The translations under genes were made by a program, and so were the position numbers. From CAXXXW01 sp963665555 (lineage in GTDB: Bacteria; Pseudomonadota; Alphaproteobacteria; Thalassobaculales; Thalassobaculaceae): a DNA stretch of 64,000 nt. A model generated the notes under the pieces. That model made no database searches. It saw nothing but the letters and a program-made list of their open reading frames with translations, and had not been told where the DNA came from. Where the stretch lies: positions 2,728,001-2,792,000 of the forward strand of contig OY762308.1 in NCBI GenBank assembly GCA_963665555.2, given 5' to 3'. Of the stretch, positions 1 to 8,083 are shown piece after piece. The first letter of the stretch is position 1. The number at the start of each line of letters is the position of its first letter.

Positions 1-1266
1 GGCCTTGGAACGGTGGGGGCGGAGACGGTCCGCCTCCTCGGCGGGTCCGGCCCGCTGCTGGCCGGGAGGGGCGGGCGGCGGCTGGAGGTCGCCGCGGTTT
101 CGGCGCGCGACCGGGGGCGCGACCGCGGCCTGGACCTTTCCGGCGCCGCCTGGGCGGACGACGCCCGCGACCTCGCCGCCCGCGACGACGTCGATGTGGT
201 GGTCGAGGCGATCGGCGGCTCGGAGGGGGTCGCGCGGGAACTGGTCGAGGCGGCGCTGGCCCGGGGCAAGTCCGTCGTCACCGCCAACAAGGCGCTGCTC
301 GCGCACCACGGGACGGCGCTCGCCCGCGCGGCGGAGGCGTCGGGCGCGACCCTCGCCTACGAGGCGGCGGTGGCCGGCGGCATCCCGATCGTCAAGACCC
401 TGCGCGAGGGCCTGGCCGCGAACGAGGTCGCGCGCGTCTACGGCATCCTCAACGGGACCTGCAACTACATCCTGACCGCGATGCGCGAGAGCGGGCGCGC
501 CTTCGACGACGTGCTGGCCGAGGCGCAGGCGCTCGGCTACGCCGAGGCGGACCCCGCCTTCGACATCGACGGGATCGACGCGGCCCACAAGCTCGCAATC
601 CTCTCCGCCATCGCCTTCGGCGCGGAGGTCGATTTCGCCTCGGTGCATGTCGAGGGCATCCGCCATGTCTCGCCCGTGGACCTGGAGTTCGCGGACGAGC
701 TCGGCTACCGCATCAAGCTGCTCGGCGTGGCCGAGCGGCTGGCGGACGGGGCCGCGCAGCAGCGGGTGCGCCCCTGCATGGTCCCGGCGGCGGCGCCGAT
801 CGCCCGGGTGGACGGCGTGTTCAACGCCGTCGCGGCGGAGGGGGACGCGGTCGGCGCGACCCTGTCGCAAGGGCGCGGGGCCGGGGCGGGGCCGACCGCC
901 TCGGCCGTGGTCGCGGACCTGGTGGACATCGCGGCCGGGCGGACGGCGCCGGTCTTCGGCGTTCCCGCCGCCGGGCTGCGTCCGTCGCGCCCGGCGGGCG
1001 TCGACGCGCTGTCCGGCTCCTACTACCTGCGGCTGATGGTGATCGACCGGCCGGGCGTGCTGGCCGACCTCACGGCGGTCTTCCGCGACGAGCGCGTGTC
1101 GGTCGAGGCGATGATCCAGCGCGGCCGCGCCCCGGACGAGAGCGTGCCGGTGGTGCTCACGACGCACGAGGCCGGAGAGGCGGCGATCCGCCGCTCGGCG
1201 GCGCGGATCGCGGACTTGGATTCGGTCGTCGAGGAACCGAGAATACTCCCGATCGAGGCGATGTGA
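1..1266 (+). CDS. hom: Homoserine dehydrogenase, 5'-truncated by window edge
   Basis: NADP-dependent homoserine dehydrogenase, which reduces aspartate semialdehyde to homoserine at the branch to threonine and methionine. The reading frame is open from base 1, and the first residues visible are the end of the nucleotide-binding glycine motif (GLGTVG), so only a short N-terminal piece is missing. Then follow the Rossmann domain (VTANKALLAHHG near residue 95 of the fragment), the catalytic domain (AYEAAVAGGIPI, GILNGTCNYIL, EADPAFDIDGIDAAHK) and a C-terminal ACT domain (YYLRLMVIDRPGVLADLTAV) that usually gives threonine feedback control. Stop is TGA at 1264-1266. glpX begins 69 bp downstream on the same strand. 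Identification is secure. Confidence 0.96.
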   Translation, partial: GLGTVGAETVRLLGGSGPLLAGRGGRRLEVAAVSARDRGRDRGLDLSGAAWADDARDLAARDDVDVVVEAIGGSEGVARELVEAALARGKSVVTANKALLAHHGTALARAAEASGATLAYEAAVAGGIPIVKTLREGLAANEVARVYGILNGTCNYILTAMRESGRAFDDVLAEAQALGYAEADPAFDIDGIDAAHKLAILSAIAFGAEVDFASVHVEGIRHVSPVDLEFADELGYRIKLLGVAERLADGAAQQRVRPCMVPAAAPIARVDGVFNAVAAEGDAVGATLSQGRGAGAGPTASAVVADLVDIAAGRTAPVFGVPAAGLRPSRPAGVDALSGSYYLRLMVIDRPGVLADLTAVFRDERVSVEAMIQRGRAPDESVPVVLTTHEAGEAAIRRSAARIADLDSVVEEPRILPIEAM

Positions 1267-1335
1267 CCGGCCGGCCCGCCGCCCGCGCCGGCGGCGGCGC
1301 GGCCCCGGTCGAACCGGAACGAGGAAGACACGGCG

Positions 1336-2328
1336 ATGGCGGACGGCGATTTCCCGGCGATGGACCGGAACCTGGCCCTGGAGGCGGTGCGGGTGACGGA
1401 GGCGGCCGCGCTCGCCGCGTCCCGCCTGATGGGCCGGGGCGACGAGAAGGCGGCGGACCAGGCGGCGGTGGACGCGATGCGCCGCGCGCTGAACGCGCTG
1501 GAGATCGACGGCACGGTCGTCATCGGCGAGGGCGAGCGCGACGAGGCGCCGATGCTCTATATCGGCGAGAAGGTCGGCGCCGGCGGCCCCGGCATCGACA
1601 TCGCGCTCGACCCGCTCGAGGGCACGACGATCACCGCCAAGGGCGGGCCGAACGCGCTCGCCGTGATCGCCATGGCCCCCGAGGGCGGCTTCCTCAACGC
1701 GCCCGATGTGTACATGGACAAGATCGCCGTCGGCGGCGACCTGCCCGAAGGCGTGGTCGATCTCGACCGGCCGGCGGACGAGAACCTGCGCGCGCTCGCC
1801 GAGGCGAAAGGGGTGGAGGTGTCCGACCTCGTCGCCTGCATCCTCGACCGGCCGCGCCACGCGAAACTGATCGCCGATGTGCGCGAGGCCGGCGCCCGGA
1901 TCATGCTGATCTCCGACGGCGACGTGTCGGGCGTGATCGCGACCGCGCGGCCGAGGAGCGGCGTGGACATCTACATGGGTTCGGGCGGCGCGCCGGAGGG
2001 CGTGCTCGCCGCCGCCGCGCTGCGCTGCATCGGCGGGCGGATGCAGGGCCGCCTGCTGTTCCGCAACGAGGACGAGGCGGGGCGCGCCCGGCGCATGGGC
2101 ATCGAGGACCTCGACCGCAAATACGACCTGCTCGACCTGGCGCGCGGCGATGTGATGTTCGCCGCCACCGGCGTCACCGGCGGCGCGATGCTGCGCGGCG
2201 TGCGCCGCTTCCCCGGCGGGGCCTCGACGCATTCCATCGTCATGCGCTCGAAAACCGGCACGGTGCGCGCCATCGAGGCGGACCACGACTGGGGGCGCAA
2301 GCCGGCCGCGGACGACCTCGCGGGCTGA
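1336..2328 (+). CDS. glpX: Class II fructose-1,6-bisphosphatase
   Basis: 330-residue GlpX-type phosphatase that hydrolyses fructose 1,6-bisphosphate to fructose 6-phosphate in gluconeogenesis or the Calvin cycle. Some relatives also act on sedoheptulose 1,7-bisphosphate. Visible signatures are the metal/phosphate motifs GEGERDEAPM (residues 64-73), DIALDPLEGTT (about 88-98), the MLISDGDVSG segment and the C-terminal TGVTGGAMLRGV loop. Length is normal for the family. The ATG at 1336 has a GAGGAAG ribosome-binding site about 9 bp upstream. The gene lies between hom and recJ, a common order in Rhodospirillales; recJ starts 4 bp after its stop, so the three are probably co-transcribed. Confidence 0.96.
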   Translation: MADGDFPAMDRNLALEAVRVTEAAALAASRLMGRGDEKAADQAAVDAMRRALNALEIDGTVVIGEGERDEAPMLYIGEKVGAGGPGIDIALDPLEGTTITAKGGPNALAVIAMAPEGGFLNAPDVYMDKIAVGGDLPEGVVDLDRPADENLRALAEAKGVEVSDLVACILDRPRHAKLIADVREAGARIMLISDGDVSGVIATARPRSGVDIYMGSGGAPEGVLAAAALRCIGGRMQGRLLFRNEDEAGRARRMGIEDLDRKYDLLDLARGDVMFAATGVTGGAMLRGVRRFPGGASTHSIVMRSKTGTVRAIEADHDWGRKPAADDLAG

Positions 2329-2332
2329 GGCC

Positions 2333-4111
2333 GTGGCGGCCGCCGTCCTGGGCGTCGAGCGGTCGGTCCGCGGCCGGCGCTGGACGGACCGCCGCCCCGC
2401 CGGCCCGGCGGGCGAACGGGCCGCGCTCGCCATCGCGCAGCGCCACGGCCTGCCCGACCTCGCGGCCCGCGTGCTGGCGGCGCGCGGCGTCGGCGTGGAG
2501 GAGGCCGGCGATTTCCTGGAGCCGAAGCTGCGCGCCTCCCTGCCGGACCCGCTGCGCCTGAAGGGCATGGCCGAGGGCGCCGCCCGGCTGGCGCGGGCCG
2601 TCGAGGCCGGCGAGACGATCGGGATTTTCGCCGATTACGACGTGGACGGCGCGACCTCCGCCGCCCTGCTGTCGCGCTTCCTCGCCGCCGCCGGGGCGCG
2701 GACGGAAGTGTACGTGCCGGACCGGATCCGCGAGGGCTACGGGCCGACCGCCGCCGCGCTCCTCGGGCTGCGGGCGCGGGGCGCGACGGTGGCGGCGACG
2801 CTGGATTGCGGCATCGTCGCCTTCGAGGCGCTGGAGGCGGCGGCCGGGGCGGGCCTCGACGTGGTGGTGGTGGACCACCACATGGCCGAGCCGGCGCTGC
2901 CGCGCGCCGCCGCCGTCGTCGACCCCAACCGGCTGGACGAGGACGGGTCGCTGGGCCATCTGGCGGCGGTGGGCGTGACCTTCCTGCTGGTGGTCGCGCT
3001 CAACCGCGCGCTGCGCGAGGCCGGGCGGTGGCGCGGCCGGCCGGAGCCGAACCCGCTCGCCTGGCTCGACCTGGTGGCGCTCGGCACGGTGTGCGACGTG
3101 GTTCCGCTGCGCGGCTTGAACCGCGTCTTCGTCGCCCAGGGGCTGAAGGCGATGGCCCTGCGGCGCAATCCGGGGCTGCGCGCGCTCGCCGACACGGCCC
3201 GGCTCGACCGCCGCCCCGACGCCTGGCATCTCGGCTTCGTGCTCGGCCCCAGGGTGAACGCGGGCGGCCGGGTCGGCGATTCCGCCCTCGGCGCGCGGCT
3301 GCTCGCGACCGAGGACGAGGACGAGGCGCGGCGCCTCGCCGGGGCGCTGGAGCGCAGCAACGAGGAGCGCAAGGCCGTCGAGGCGCGCGTGCTGGAGGAG
3401 GCCGCCGCGCAAGCGGAGGCGGCGAACGACGGCGGGCCGGCGGTCGTGGCGGGCGAGGGCTGGCATCCGGGCGTGATCGGCATCGTCGCCGGCCGCCTGC
3501 GCGAGCGTTACGGCCGCCCGGCCTGCGTCGTCGCCCTCGACGGCGCGGCGGGGAAGGGATCGGGGCGCTCGGTCCCCGGCCTGGACCTCGGCGCGGCGGT
3601 GATCGCGGCGCGGCAGGCCGGGCTGCTGTCGGCGGGCGGCGGCCACGCCATGGCGGCGGGCTTCGCCATCGCCCGCGACCGGCTGGACGCCTTCCGCGCC
3701 TTCCTCGCCGAACGCTTCGCGGCGGAGGCGGGCGCGGGCGCGCGCCCGGTCGCGGAACTCGGCGTGGACGGCGTGCTGGCGCCCGCGGGGGCGCGGCGCG
3801 CGACGGTGGACGCGCTGTCCCGGCTCGGCCCCTTCGGCAGCGGCCACCCGGAGCCGCGCTTCGCCGTCGCCGACGCGCGCGTGGCGCGGGCCGACCCGGT
3901 GGGCGAAAGCCATGTCCGCTGCGTCTTCTCCGGGGCCGACGGCGGGCGGCTCAAGGGCATCGCGTTCCGCGCCATGGAGGACGGACTCGGCCCGGCGCTG
4001 TTGAAGCACGGCGGGCGGCGGCTGCACCTCGCGGGCCATCTCCGCCCCGACGACTGGCGCGGGCGCGAGGATGTGCAGCTTGTGGTCGAGGACGCGGCCC
4101 GCGCGGATTGA
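2333..4111 (+). CDS. recJ: Single-stranded-DNA-specific exonuclease RecJ
   Basis: 592-residue 5'-3' single-strand exonuclease used in recombinational and mismatch repair. The DHH phosphoesterase core is seen as IFADYDVDGATSAALL (about residue 97), TLDCGIVAFEAL, and VVVDHHMAEPALP (about 180). The DHHA1 region carries GEGWHPGVIGIVAGRL and GGGHAMAAGFAIARD (about 435), followed by the C-terminal OB-like domain ending near LVVEDA. The start is a GTG only 4 bp after the glpX stop, so translation is likely coupled. Length is typical of RecJ. No missing key residue was seen. Confidence 0.95.
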   Translation: MAAAVLGVERSVRGRRWTDRRPAGPAGERAALAIAQRHGLPDLAARVLAARGVGVEEAGDFLEPKLRASLPDPLRLKGMAEGAARLARAVEAGETIGIFADYDVDGATSAALLSRFLAAAGARTEVYVPDRIREGYGPTAAALLGLRARGATVAATLDCGIVAFEALEAAAGAGLDVVVVDHHMAEPALPRAAAVVDPNRLDEDGSLGHLAAVGVTFLLVVALNRALREAGRWRGRPEPNPLAWLDLVALGTVCDVVPLRGLNRVFVAQGLKAMALRRNPGLRALADTARLDRRPDAWHLGFVLGPRVNAGGRVGDSALGARLLATEDEDEARRLAGALERSNEERKAVEARVLEEAAAQAEAANDGGPAVVAGEGWHPGVIGIVAGRLRERYGRPACVVALDGAAGKGSGRSVPGLDLGAAVIAARQAGLLSAGGGHAMAAGFAIARDRLDAFRAFLAERFAAEAGAGARPVAELGVDGVLAPAGARRATVDALSRLGPFGSGHPEPRFAVADARVARADPVGESHVRCVFSGADGGRLKGIAFRAMEDGLGPALLKHGGRRLHLAGHLRPDDWRGREDVQLVVEDAARAD

Positions 4112-4136
4112 CGGCCGTTTCGGGAGCCATCCGCGC

Positions 4137-4643
4137 CTATTCGAACGCGAGTCCCCGCGCCTCGGTCAGCCGGTAGAACAGGCCGGTGTCGTCGTCGCGC
4201 AGCAGGTTCAGCCGGCCCTCCAGCATCACCGGCTCCAGGATGTAGCGCACCGGCTCCTCCGCCACGATGTCGATCAGCGTGGTCGCGCTTCCCGGCAGGC
4301 AGAACGGGCAGGACGGCGGCAGGGCCGACAGCAGGAAGGATGTGTGCGTCTCGCCGGGGCTGAGCGGGTACATGAAGCCCTTGAGGCGCACCGTCTCCCC
4401 CTCCAGCGCCTTGATCTCGGCCGAGAACTCGCGGTGGAAGATGGTTTGCAGCGGGGCCGGCGTCTCGACCCGCACCTCCATGTTGGCGAGCGCCTCCCAC
4501 TTTATCGCGCCGTCGGCGTCGACCGGGCGGTTGTGCGTCGTGTGGCCGGGCGGCGGCGGCGCCCGCTGCGCCGTCGCGGGCGCGGCGGCGAGGACCGCCG
4601 CGCAAAGCGAAACGAGAACCGGCAAGAGCACGATCGCGCGCAT
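4137..4643 (-). CDS. DUF3299 periplasmic protein
   Basis: 168-residue protein with an N-terminal signal peptide (MRAIVLLPVLVSLCAAVLAA, cleavage near ATAQ) and a single DUF3299 domain: KWEALANMEV, VRLKGFMYPLSP, then PPSCPFCLPGSA with two close cysteines, and VRYILEPVMLEGRL near the end. It is the last gene of a leftward operon behind an ABC permease and ATPase. In Pseudomonas the same trio (PA4064-PA4066) belongs to a zinc-starvation operon, so a role in metal-linked cell-envelope transport is a reasonable inference, but no enzymatic function is established. It meets recJ tail to tail (26 bp gap). Confidence 0.8.
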   Translation of the reverse strand: MRAIVLLPVLVSLCAAVLAAAPATAQRAPPPPGHTTHNRPVDADGAIKWEALANMEVRVETPAPLQTIFHREFSAEIKALEGETVRLKGFMYPLSPGETHTSFLLSALPPSCPFCLPGSATTLIDIVAEEPVRYILEPVMLEGRLNLLRDDDTGLFYRLTEARGLAFE

Positions 4644-4664
4644 GTCGCACCTCCGTCGGGCGTT

Positions 4665-5852
4665 TTACCCCGAAGCGAGTTCCCGCGCGACCTCGCCGCG
4701 CCAGGCGCGCGCGGCGGGAAGCGCGGCCGCGAGCGGGCCGACCAGCGGCGCGCCCAGCAACAGCCATCCCTCGGCCGGCGCGAAGGCGAGGCCGGACAGG
4801 CCCGCCCCCCGCGCCTCGGCGAACACGGCGCCCGCCGCCGCCAGCGCCCCGTGGCCGAGCGCGAAGCCGAGCGCGGTTCCGGCGGCCGTCAGGAACAGCG
4901 CCTCGCACAGCAGCACGCCCGCCACCCAGAGCCGCCCGGCGCCGAGCGCGCGCAGCACCGCGACATCGCGCCGCCGCGCCTCCAGCGCCCCGGTGAGCGC
5001 CGCCAGCACGCCGAGCGCGGCGCTCGCCACCAGCACCGCGCCGAAGCCGCGCAGCACATCGAGGCCGGAGCCGAGCAGCGCGAACAGCCGCCCCGCCTCC
5101 ACCGCCGGCGAGGCGGCCATCATCGGCGTCTGCCGGTCGATCGCCGGCGCCAGCCTGATCGCGCCCACCGGCGACTTGAAATCGAGCAGCAGCGCGGTGA
5201 TCTCGCGCTCCTGGCCCGCCGCCGCCTTCGCGCCGCCGGGATCGTGGACGAGCCAGACGCTTTCCACCGAGGTGAGGGCCAGCCGGTCGATGACGCCGCC
5301 CGTCGGGGCCAGCACGCCGACGACCGTGTAGCGCACATCGGCGTGCCCCGGCCCGCCGGCGCCGAGGCCGTGCGAGCTTTGGAACTCCCCGCCGAGGGCG
5401 AGGCCCAGACCGGCGGCCGCGTCGGCGCCGAGCGTCGCCTCGAAGGGCGCGCTCCAGAGCCGCCCCCCGGCGAGTTCGGCGCCGTGCAGCTCGACCAGCG
5501 ACGCCTCGGTCCCGACCACGCGGAACCCGCCGGCGCTGTCGCCGAGCGCGAGCGGGATGGCGCGGCGGACCATCGGGTGGCCGAGCAGCGGCTCGGCGTC
5601 GGAGACGCGGATGTTCCCGGTCGGCACATCGGCGTGCCACACCGCCGACAGCGCCAGTTGCAGCCGGCTGCCCTTGGCGCCGACCACGAGGTCGATCCCG
5701 CGCGCGTCGCGCGTCATGCGGTCGCGGAACTGGTGGTCGAAGGAGAGCAGCGCCGCGACGGTCGCCACGCCGAGCGCCAGCAGCAGCGCGTTGAGCAGCG
5801 TCGCCAGCGGCCGCTCCGCGAGCCAGGCCAGCGCGAGGCCGGCGGCGGTCAC
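4665..5852 (-). CDS. ABC transporter permease, FtsX/MacB type
   Basis: 395-residue inner-membrane permease of the FtsX/MacB/LolE superfamily. A first transmembrane helix lies at about residues 5-30 (LLALGVATVAALLSF). A large periplasmic domain follows from VVGAKGSRLQLALSAVWHAD to about residue 230. Three more helices fill the C-terminal third (LVASAALGVLAALTG, LLCEALFLTAAGTALGFALG, and a final segment near PLVGPLAAALP). The start is a GTG overlapping the ATPase stop (GTGA), which implies translational coupling. A longer frame runs back to 6143, but that part lies over the ATPase gene and is not the natural start. It probably works with the ATPase below and the DUF3299 protein. Confidence 0.85.
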   Translation of the reverse strand: MTAAGLALAWLAERPLATLLNALLLALGVATVAALLSFDHQFRDRMTRDARGIDLVVGAKGSRLQLALSAVWHADVPTGNIRVSDAEPLLGHPMVRRAIPLALGDSAGGFRVVGTEASLVELHGAELAGGRLWSAPFEATLGADAAAGLGLALGGEFQSSHGLGAGGPGHADVRYTVVGVLAPTGGVIDRLALTSVESVWLVHDPGGAKAAAGQEREITALLLDFKSPVGAIRLAPAIDRQTPMMAASPAVEAGRLFALLGSGLDVLRGFGAVLVASAALGVLAALTGALEARRRDVAVLRALGAGRLWVAGVLLCEALFLTAAGTALGFALGHGALAAAGAVFAEARGAGLSGLAFAPAEGWLLLGAPLVGPLAAALPAARAWRGEVARELASG

Positions 5853-6493
5853 GGCCGGCGCTCCAGCGCGAGGCGCTCGCCGAACAGGCCGGCGATCCGC
5901 TCGTCGTGGGTGGCGACGACGAGGGCGGCCCCGCCGGCGGCCGCGCGCGCGCGCAGCAGGCGGGCGACGAGGGCGGCGTTGTCGGCGTCGAGCGCGGAGG
6001 TCGGCTCGTCGGCGAGGATCAGCGCCGGCTCGACGGCCAGCGCGCGGGCGATGGCGGCGCGCTGCCCCTCGCCCCGGCTGAGCGCGGCGGGCCGGCGGCC
6101 GGCCAGCGCGCCGATGCCGAGTTCGTCGAGCAGCCGGCGGCACAGCCCGTCGTCGCGCGGCCGCCCGGCCAGCCGGCGCGCGAGGCGGAGGTTGTCGAGC
6201 ACGCCGAGCGCCCGGATCGGGTGGAAGGACTGGAAGACGAAGCCGACCGTGCGCCCGCGCAGGCGGTCCCGCGCGGCCGGCGCCATCGCGGCCCAGCGAT
6301 GGCCGGCCACCGCGACCTCGCCCCGGTCCGGGACCGTCAGGCCGGCCAGGATGTGCAGCAGCGTGGTCTTGCCGCTGCCGGACGGGCCGGTGACGACGGC
6401 CTGCCCGCGCGCGGCCACGCGCCAGCGCGGCAGCGACAGCACCGGCGGGCCGCCGAACCCGTGCTCCAGGTCGGCGATGTCGATCGGGTCCAT
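5849..6493 (-). CDS. ABC transporter ATP-binding protein, LolD/MacB type
   Basis: 214-residue ATPase with Walker A GPSGSGKTT (about residue 36), Q-loop FVFQSFHPI, signature LSRGEGQRAAIARAL and Walker B LILADEPTSALD, followed by the H-loop THDERI. It energises the FtsX-type permease encoded next, whose GTG start overlaps its stop. The signature motif has RGE in place of the common GGE, a change often seen in LolD-like proteins. ATG at 6493. A 9-bp hairpin lies upstream between this gene and the cyclase gene, so the ATPase-permease-DUF3299 operon probably has its own promoter in the 88-bp gap. Confidence 0.9.
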   Translation of the reverse strand: MDPIDIADLEHGFGGPPVLSLPRWRVAARGQAVVTGPSGSGKTTLLHILAGLTVPDRGEVAVAGHRWAAMAPAARDRLRGRTVGFVFQSFHPIRALGVLDNLRLARRLAGRPRDDGLCRRLLDELGIGALAGRRPAALSRGEGQRAAIARALAVEPALILADEPTSALDADNAALVARLLRARAAAGGAALVVATHDERIAGLFGERLALERRP

Positions 6494-6532
6494 GGCCGGT
6501 CCGGTCGTGGAATGTCGGGCGCGGAAAGCGGA

Positions 6533-6560
6533 CGGGGCCGGCCCTGCCGGACCGGCCCCG
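6533..6560 (-). terminator. Candidate terminator hairpin after cyclase gene
   Basis: Perfect 9-bp inverted repeat, CGGGGCCGG at 6533-6541 and CCGGCCCCG at 6552-6560, with a 10-nt loop, lying 22 bp past the stop of the leftward cyclase gene. No T-run follows, so it could act with Rho or simply protect the transcript end. Confidence 0.35.
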
Positions 6561-6581
6561 CCGCCGCGACTCCGGAGAGCC

Positions 6582-7640
6582 TCAGTAGATCGCGACCGGC
6601 GCGCCGATCGAACCCGTCGCCCCCGCGACCGGGGCCGGGCTGTAGAAGTACGCGAACACGTAGATCCCCGCGTCGGCCAGCGCGGTGAGCTTCATGTTCT
6701 CCTGGTTGACGATGCCGTGGCGCGTCTGCAGGTAGGTGTGCACGCAGAAGGCGCAGGCCGGATCCGGGTTCGGAACCGCGTCCACCGGCCAGGTGTCGCC
6801 GCCGGTCACGCCGGCCTTGACGTCCTCGGCGATCCAGCGGGCCACGTCCATGCCGATGCCGGGGCAGCCGTCGTTGTACATCGGCGGGTTCTCCCAATGG
6901 GTCTCCCAGCCGGTGCGGATAATGATGGCGTCGCCCTCGGCGAACTGGAAGTCCGCCATGCCCTGGCGCTCGAGCGCGGCGTTCACGTCGTCCATGGTGA
7001 CGACCTCGCCCTTCGACATGGCCTCGACGCCGCGGGCGCCGGCGATGTCGAGCAGGATGCCCCGCGCGACGATCGGGTGCAGCTTCTCGGTGCCGAGCTT
7101 GTTCAGGCCGTAGGGATTGCCCATCTCGGCGGCGGTGAAGCCGTTGTACCAGCGCATCTCGTTCTTGTCGCCGTCGGAGCCGACCTGGACGCCGATATGG
7201 CCGAGGCCGTCGAACTGCGTGCCGACCTGGCCGATCTCGGTGGACAGGAACTCGTCGTTCCACATGATCATGTTGGCCCCGAAGGCGCCGCCCGTGGGCG
7301 TGCCCGGAATGCGCAGCGAGAACTTGCGCTGGCCGAACAGCGGCATCGACGACGTGTAGTCGTGGCCGAGCCGCATCGTCTTGCCTTCCTTGATCACGGA
7401 AAGCGCGCGCATCACGACGGCGGCCTGGGTGTACCAGTTGGTCGAGCCGGCCTCGTCGCCCTCGCCCCACATCGGGTGCGGCCACCACTTGGAGCCGAGC
7501 GGGGTTTCCATATTGTCCCCGTCGACCCAGGGCTTGCCCGCGCAGTCCTGCCAGTTGCCCTGGCCGCATTCCGCGAACGCGGCGCCGGACAACGCCACCG
7601 TGCCCGCGAAGGCGGCGGCGGCGAACAGCTTCGTTTTCAT
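6582..7640 (-). CDS. Secreted cyclase-family protein (kynurenine formamidase-like fold)
   Basis: 352-residue putative metal-dependent hydrolase of the cyclase family (PF04199). The chosen ATG at 7640 gives a clean signal peptide (MKTKLFAAAAFAGTVALSG, cleavage after AFA) and has a strong GGGAGAG ribosome-binding site. The open frame continues upstream to 7769, but that part lacks a ribosome-binding site. The family metal motif, usually HGTHxDxPxH, is here GTQFDGLGH, so the middle histidine is Gln; this variant recurs in secreted proteobacterial relatives. Further conserved segments are GDAIIIRTGW and CAFCVHTYLQTRHGI. The substrate is unknown. The gene is transcribed alone, upstream of the ABC operon. 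Confidence 0.8.
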   Translation of the reverse strand: MKTKLFAAAAFAGTVALSGAAFAECGQGNWQDCAGKPWVDGDNMETPLGSKWWPHPMWGEGDEAGSTNWYTQAAVVMRALSVIKEGKTMRLGHDYTSSMPLFGQRKFSLRIPGTPTGGAFGANMIMWNDEFLSTEIGQVGTQFDGLGHIGVQVGSDGDKNEMRWYNGFTAAEMGNPYGLNKLGTEKLHPIVARGILLDIAGARGVEAMSKGEVVTMDDVNAALERQGMADFQFAEGDAIIIRTGWETHWENPPMYNDGCPGIGMDVARWIAEDVKAGVTGGDTWPVDAVPNPDPACAFCVHTYLQTRHGIVNQENMKLTALADAGIYVFAYFYSPAPVAGATGSIGAPVAIY

Positions 7641-7828
7641 TTCTCTCTCCCGGTTTACTCGTTGCATCGCGGACCGCGAGCCGGAACCGGGCGGGGGCGT
7701 CGCGCCCCTTTTCGGGCCGCCGCGCGGCGCGATGTCCGGGAGTATTCCCCGGCGCGGACCGGCGCGCAAGCCCGTCCCGCCGATTTATGGCGCTTCCGCG
7801 GCGACCGGCGCCGCGACGCGCGAACCGC

Positions 7829-7857
7829 TTGCTTTCCCGCCGCCGGTCGCGTAAGCC
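7829..7857 (+). promoter_or_regulatory. Weak candidate promoter for tRNA-Glu(TTC)
   Basis: TTGCTT (7829-7834), a 17-nt spacer and TAAGCC (7852-7857) lie 30 bp before the tRNA. The match to sigma-70 is weak. It resembles the better-matched arrangement in front of the second tRNA-Glu gene. The rest of 7641-7886 shows no gene. Confidence 0.25.
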
Positions 7858-7886
7858 GGCGCCGGCCGCGCGGCGCGGTCCGCCGC

Positions 7887-7962
7887 GACCCCTTCGTCTA
7901 GAGGCCTAGGACACCGGCCTTTCACGCCGGCAACACGGGTTCGAATCCCGTAGGGGTCGCCA
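7887..7962 (+). tRNA. tRNA-Glu (anticodon TTC)
   Basis: 76-nt cloverleaf. Acceptor GACCCCT (7887-7893) pairs with AGGGGTC (7952-7958), then discriminator G and an encoded CCA (7960-7962). The anticodon stem is CCGGC/GCCGG with loop CTTTCAC, giving anticodon TTC at 7921-7923. The T arm is ACGGG-TTCGAAT-CCCGT. The D-loop sequence TCGTCTAGAGGCC is typical of tRNA-Glu. Confidence 0.97.
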
Positions 7963-7996
7963 GCCGCCGCCCTCCCCCGGAGCGGCGCGAAAACCC

Positions 7997-8025
7997 GCCC
8001 CGCCCGTTTTTCGGGCTGGCGGGGC
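7997..8025 (+). terminator. Stem-loop downstream of tRNA-Glu(TTC)
   Basis: GCCCCGCC (7997-8004) pairs with GGCGGGGC (8018-8025); an alternative inner hairpin GCCCG-TTTTT-CGGGC (8002-8016) competes with it. It sits 35 bp after the tRNA and is the likely 3' end of the tRNA transcript. There is no downstream T-run. Confidence 0.4.
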
Positions 8026-8083
8026 GCGCGCGGCGGGCGCACAATCGCCCGATCCCCTTCGCCGCGCCGGGAGGAACGCGCCC

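Noticed and set aside
4071..7901. A 1276-codon plus-strand frame opposite the ABC operon and cyclase gene
   Set aside because: Composition is Arg/Gln/Gly/Ala-rich and shows no family motif; the minus-strand genes have full domains, signal peptides and ribosome-binding sites.
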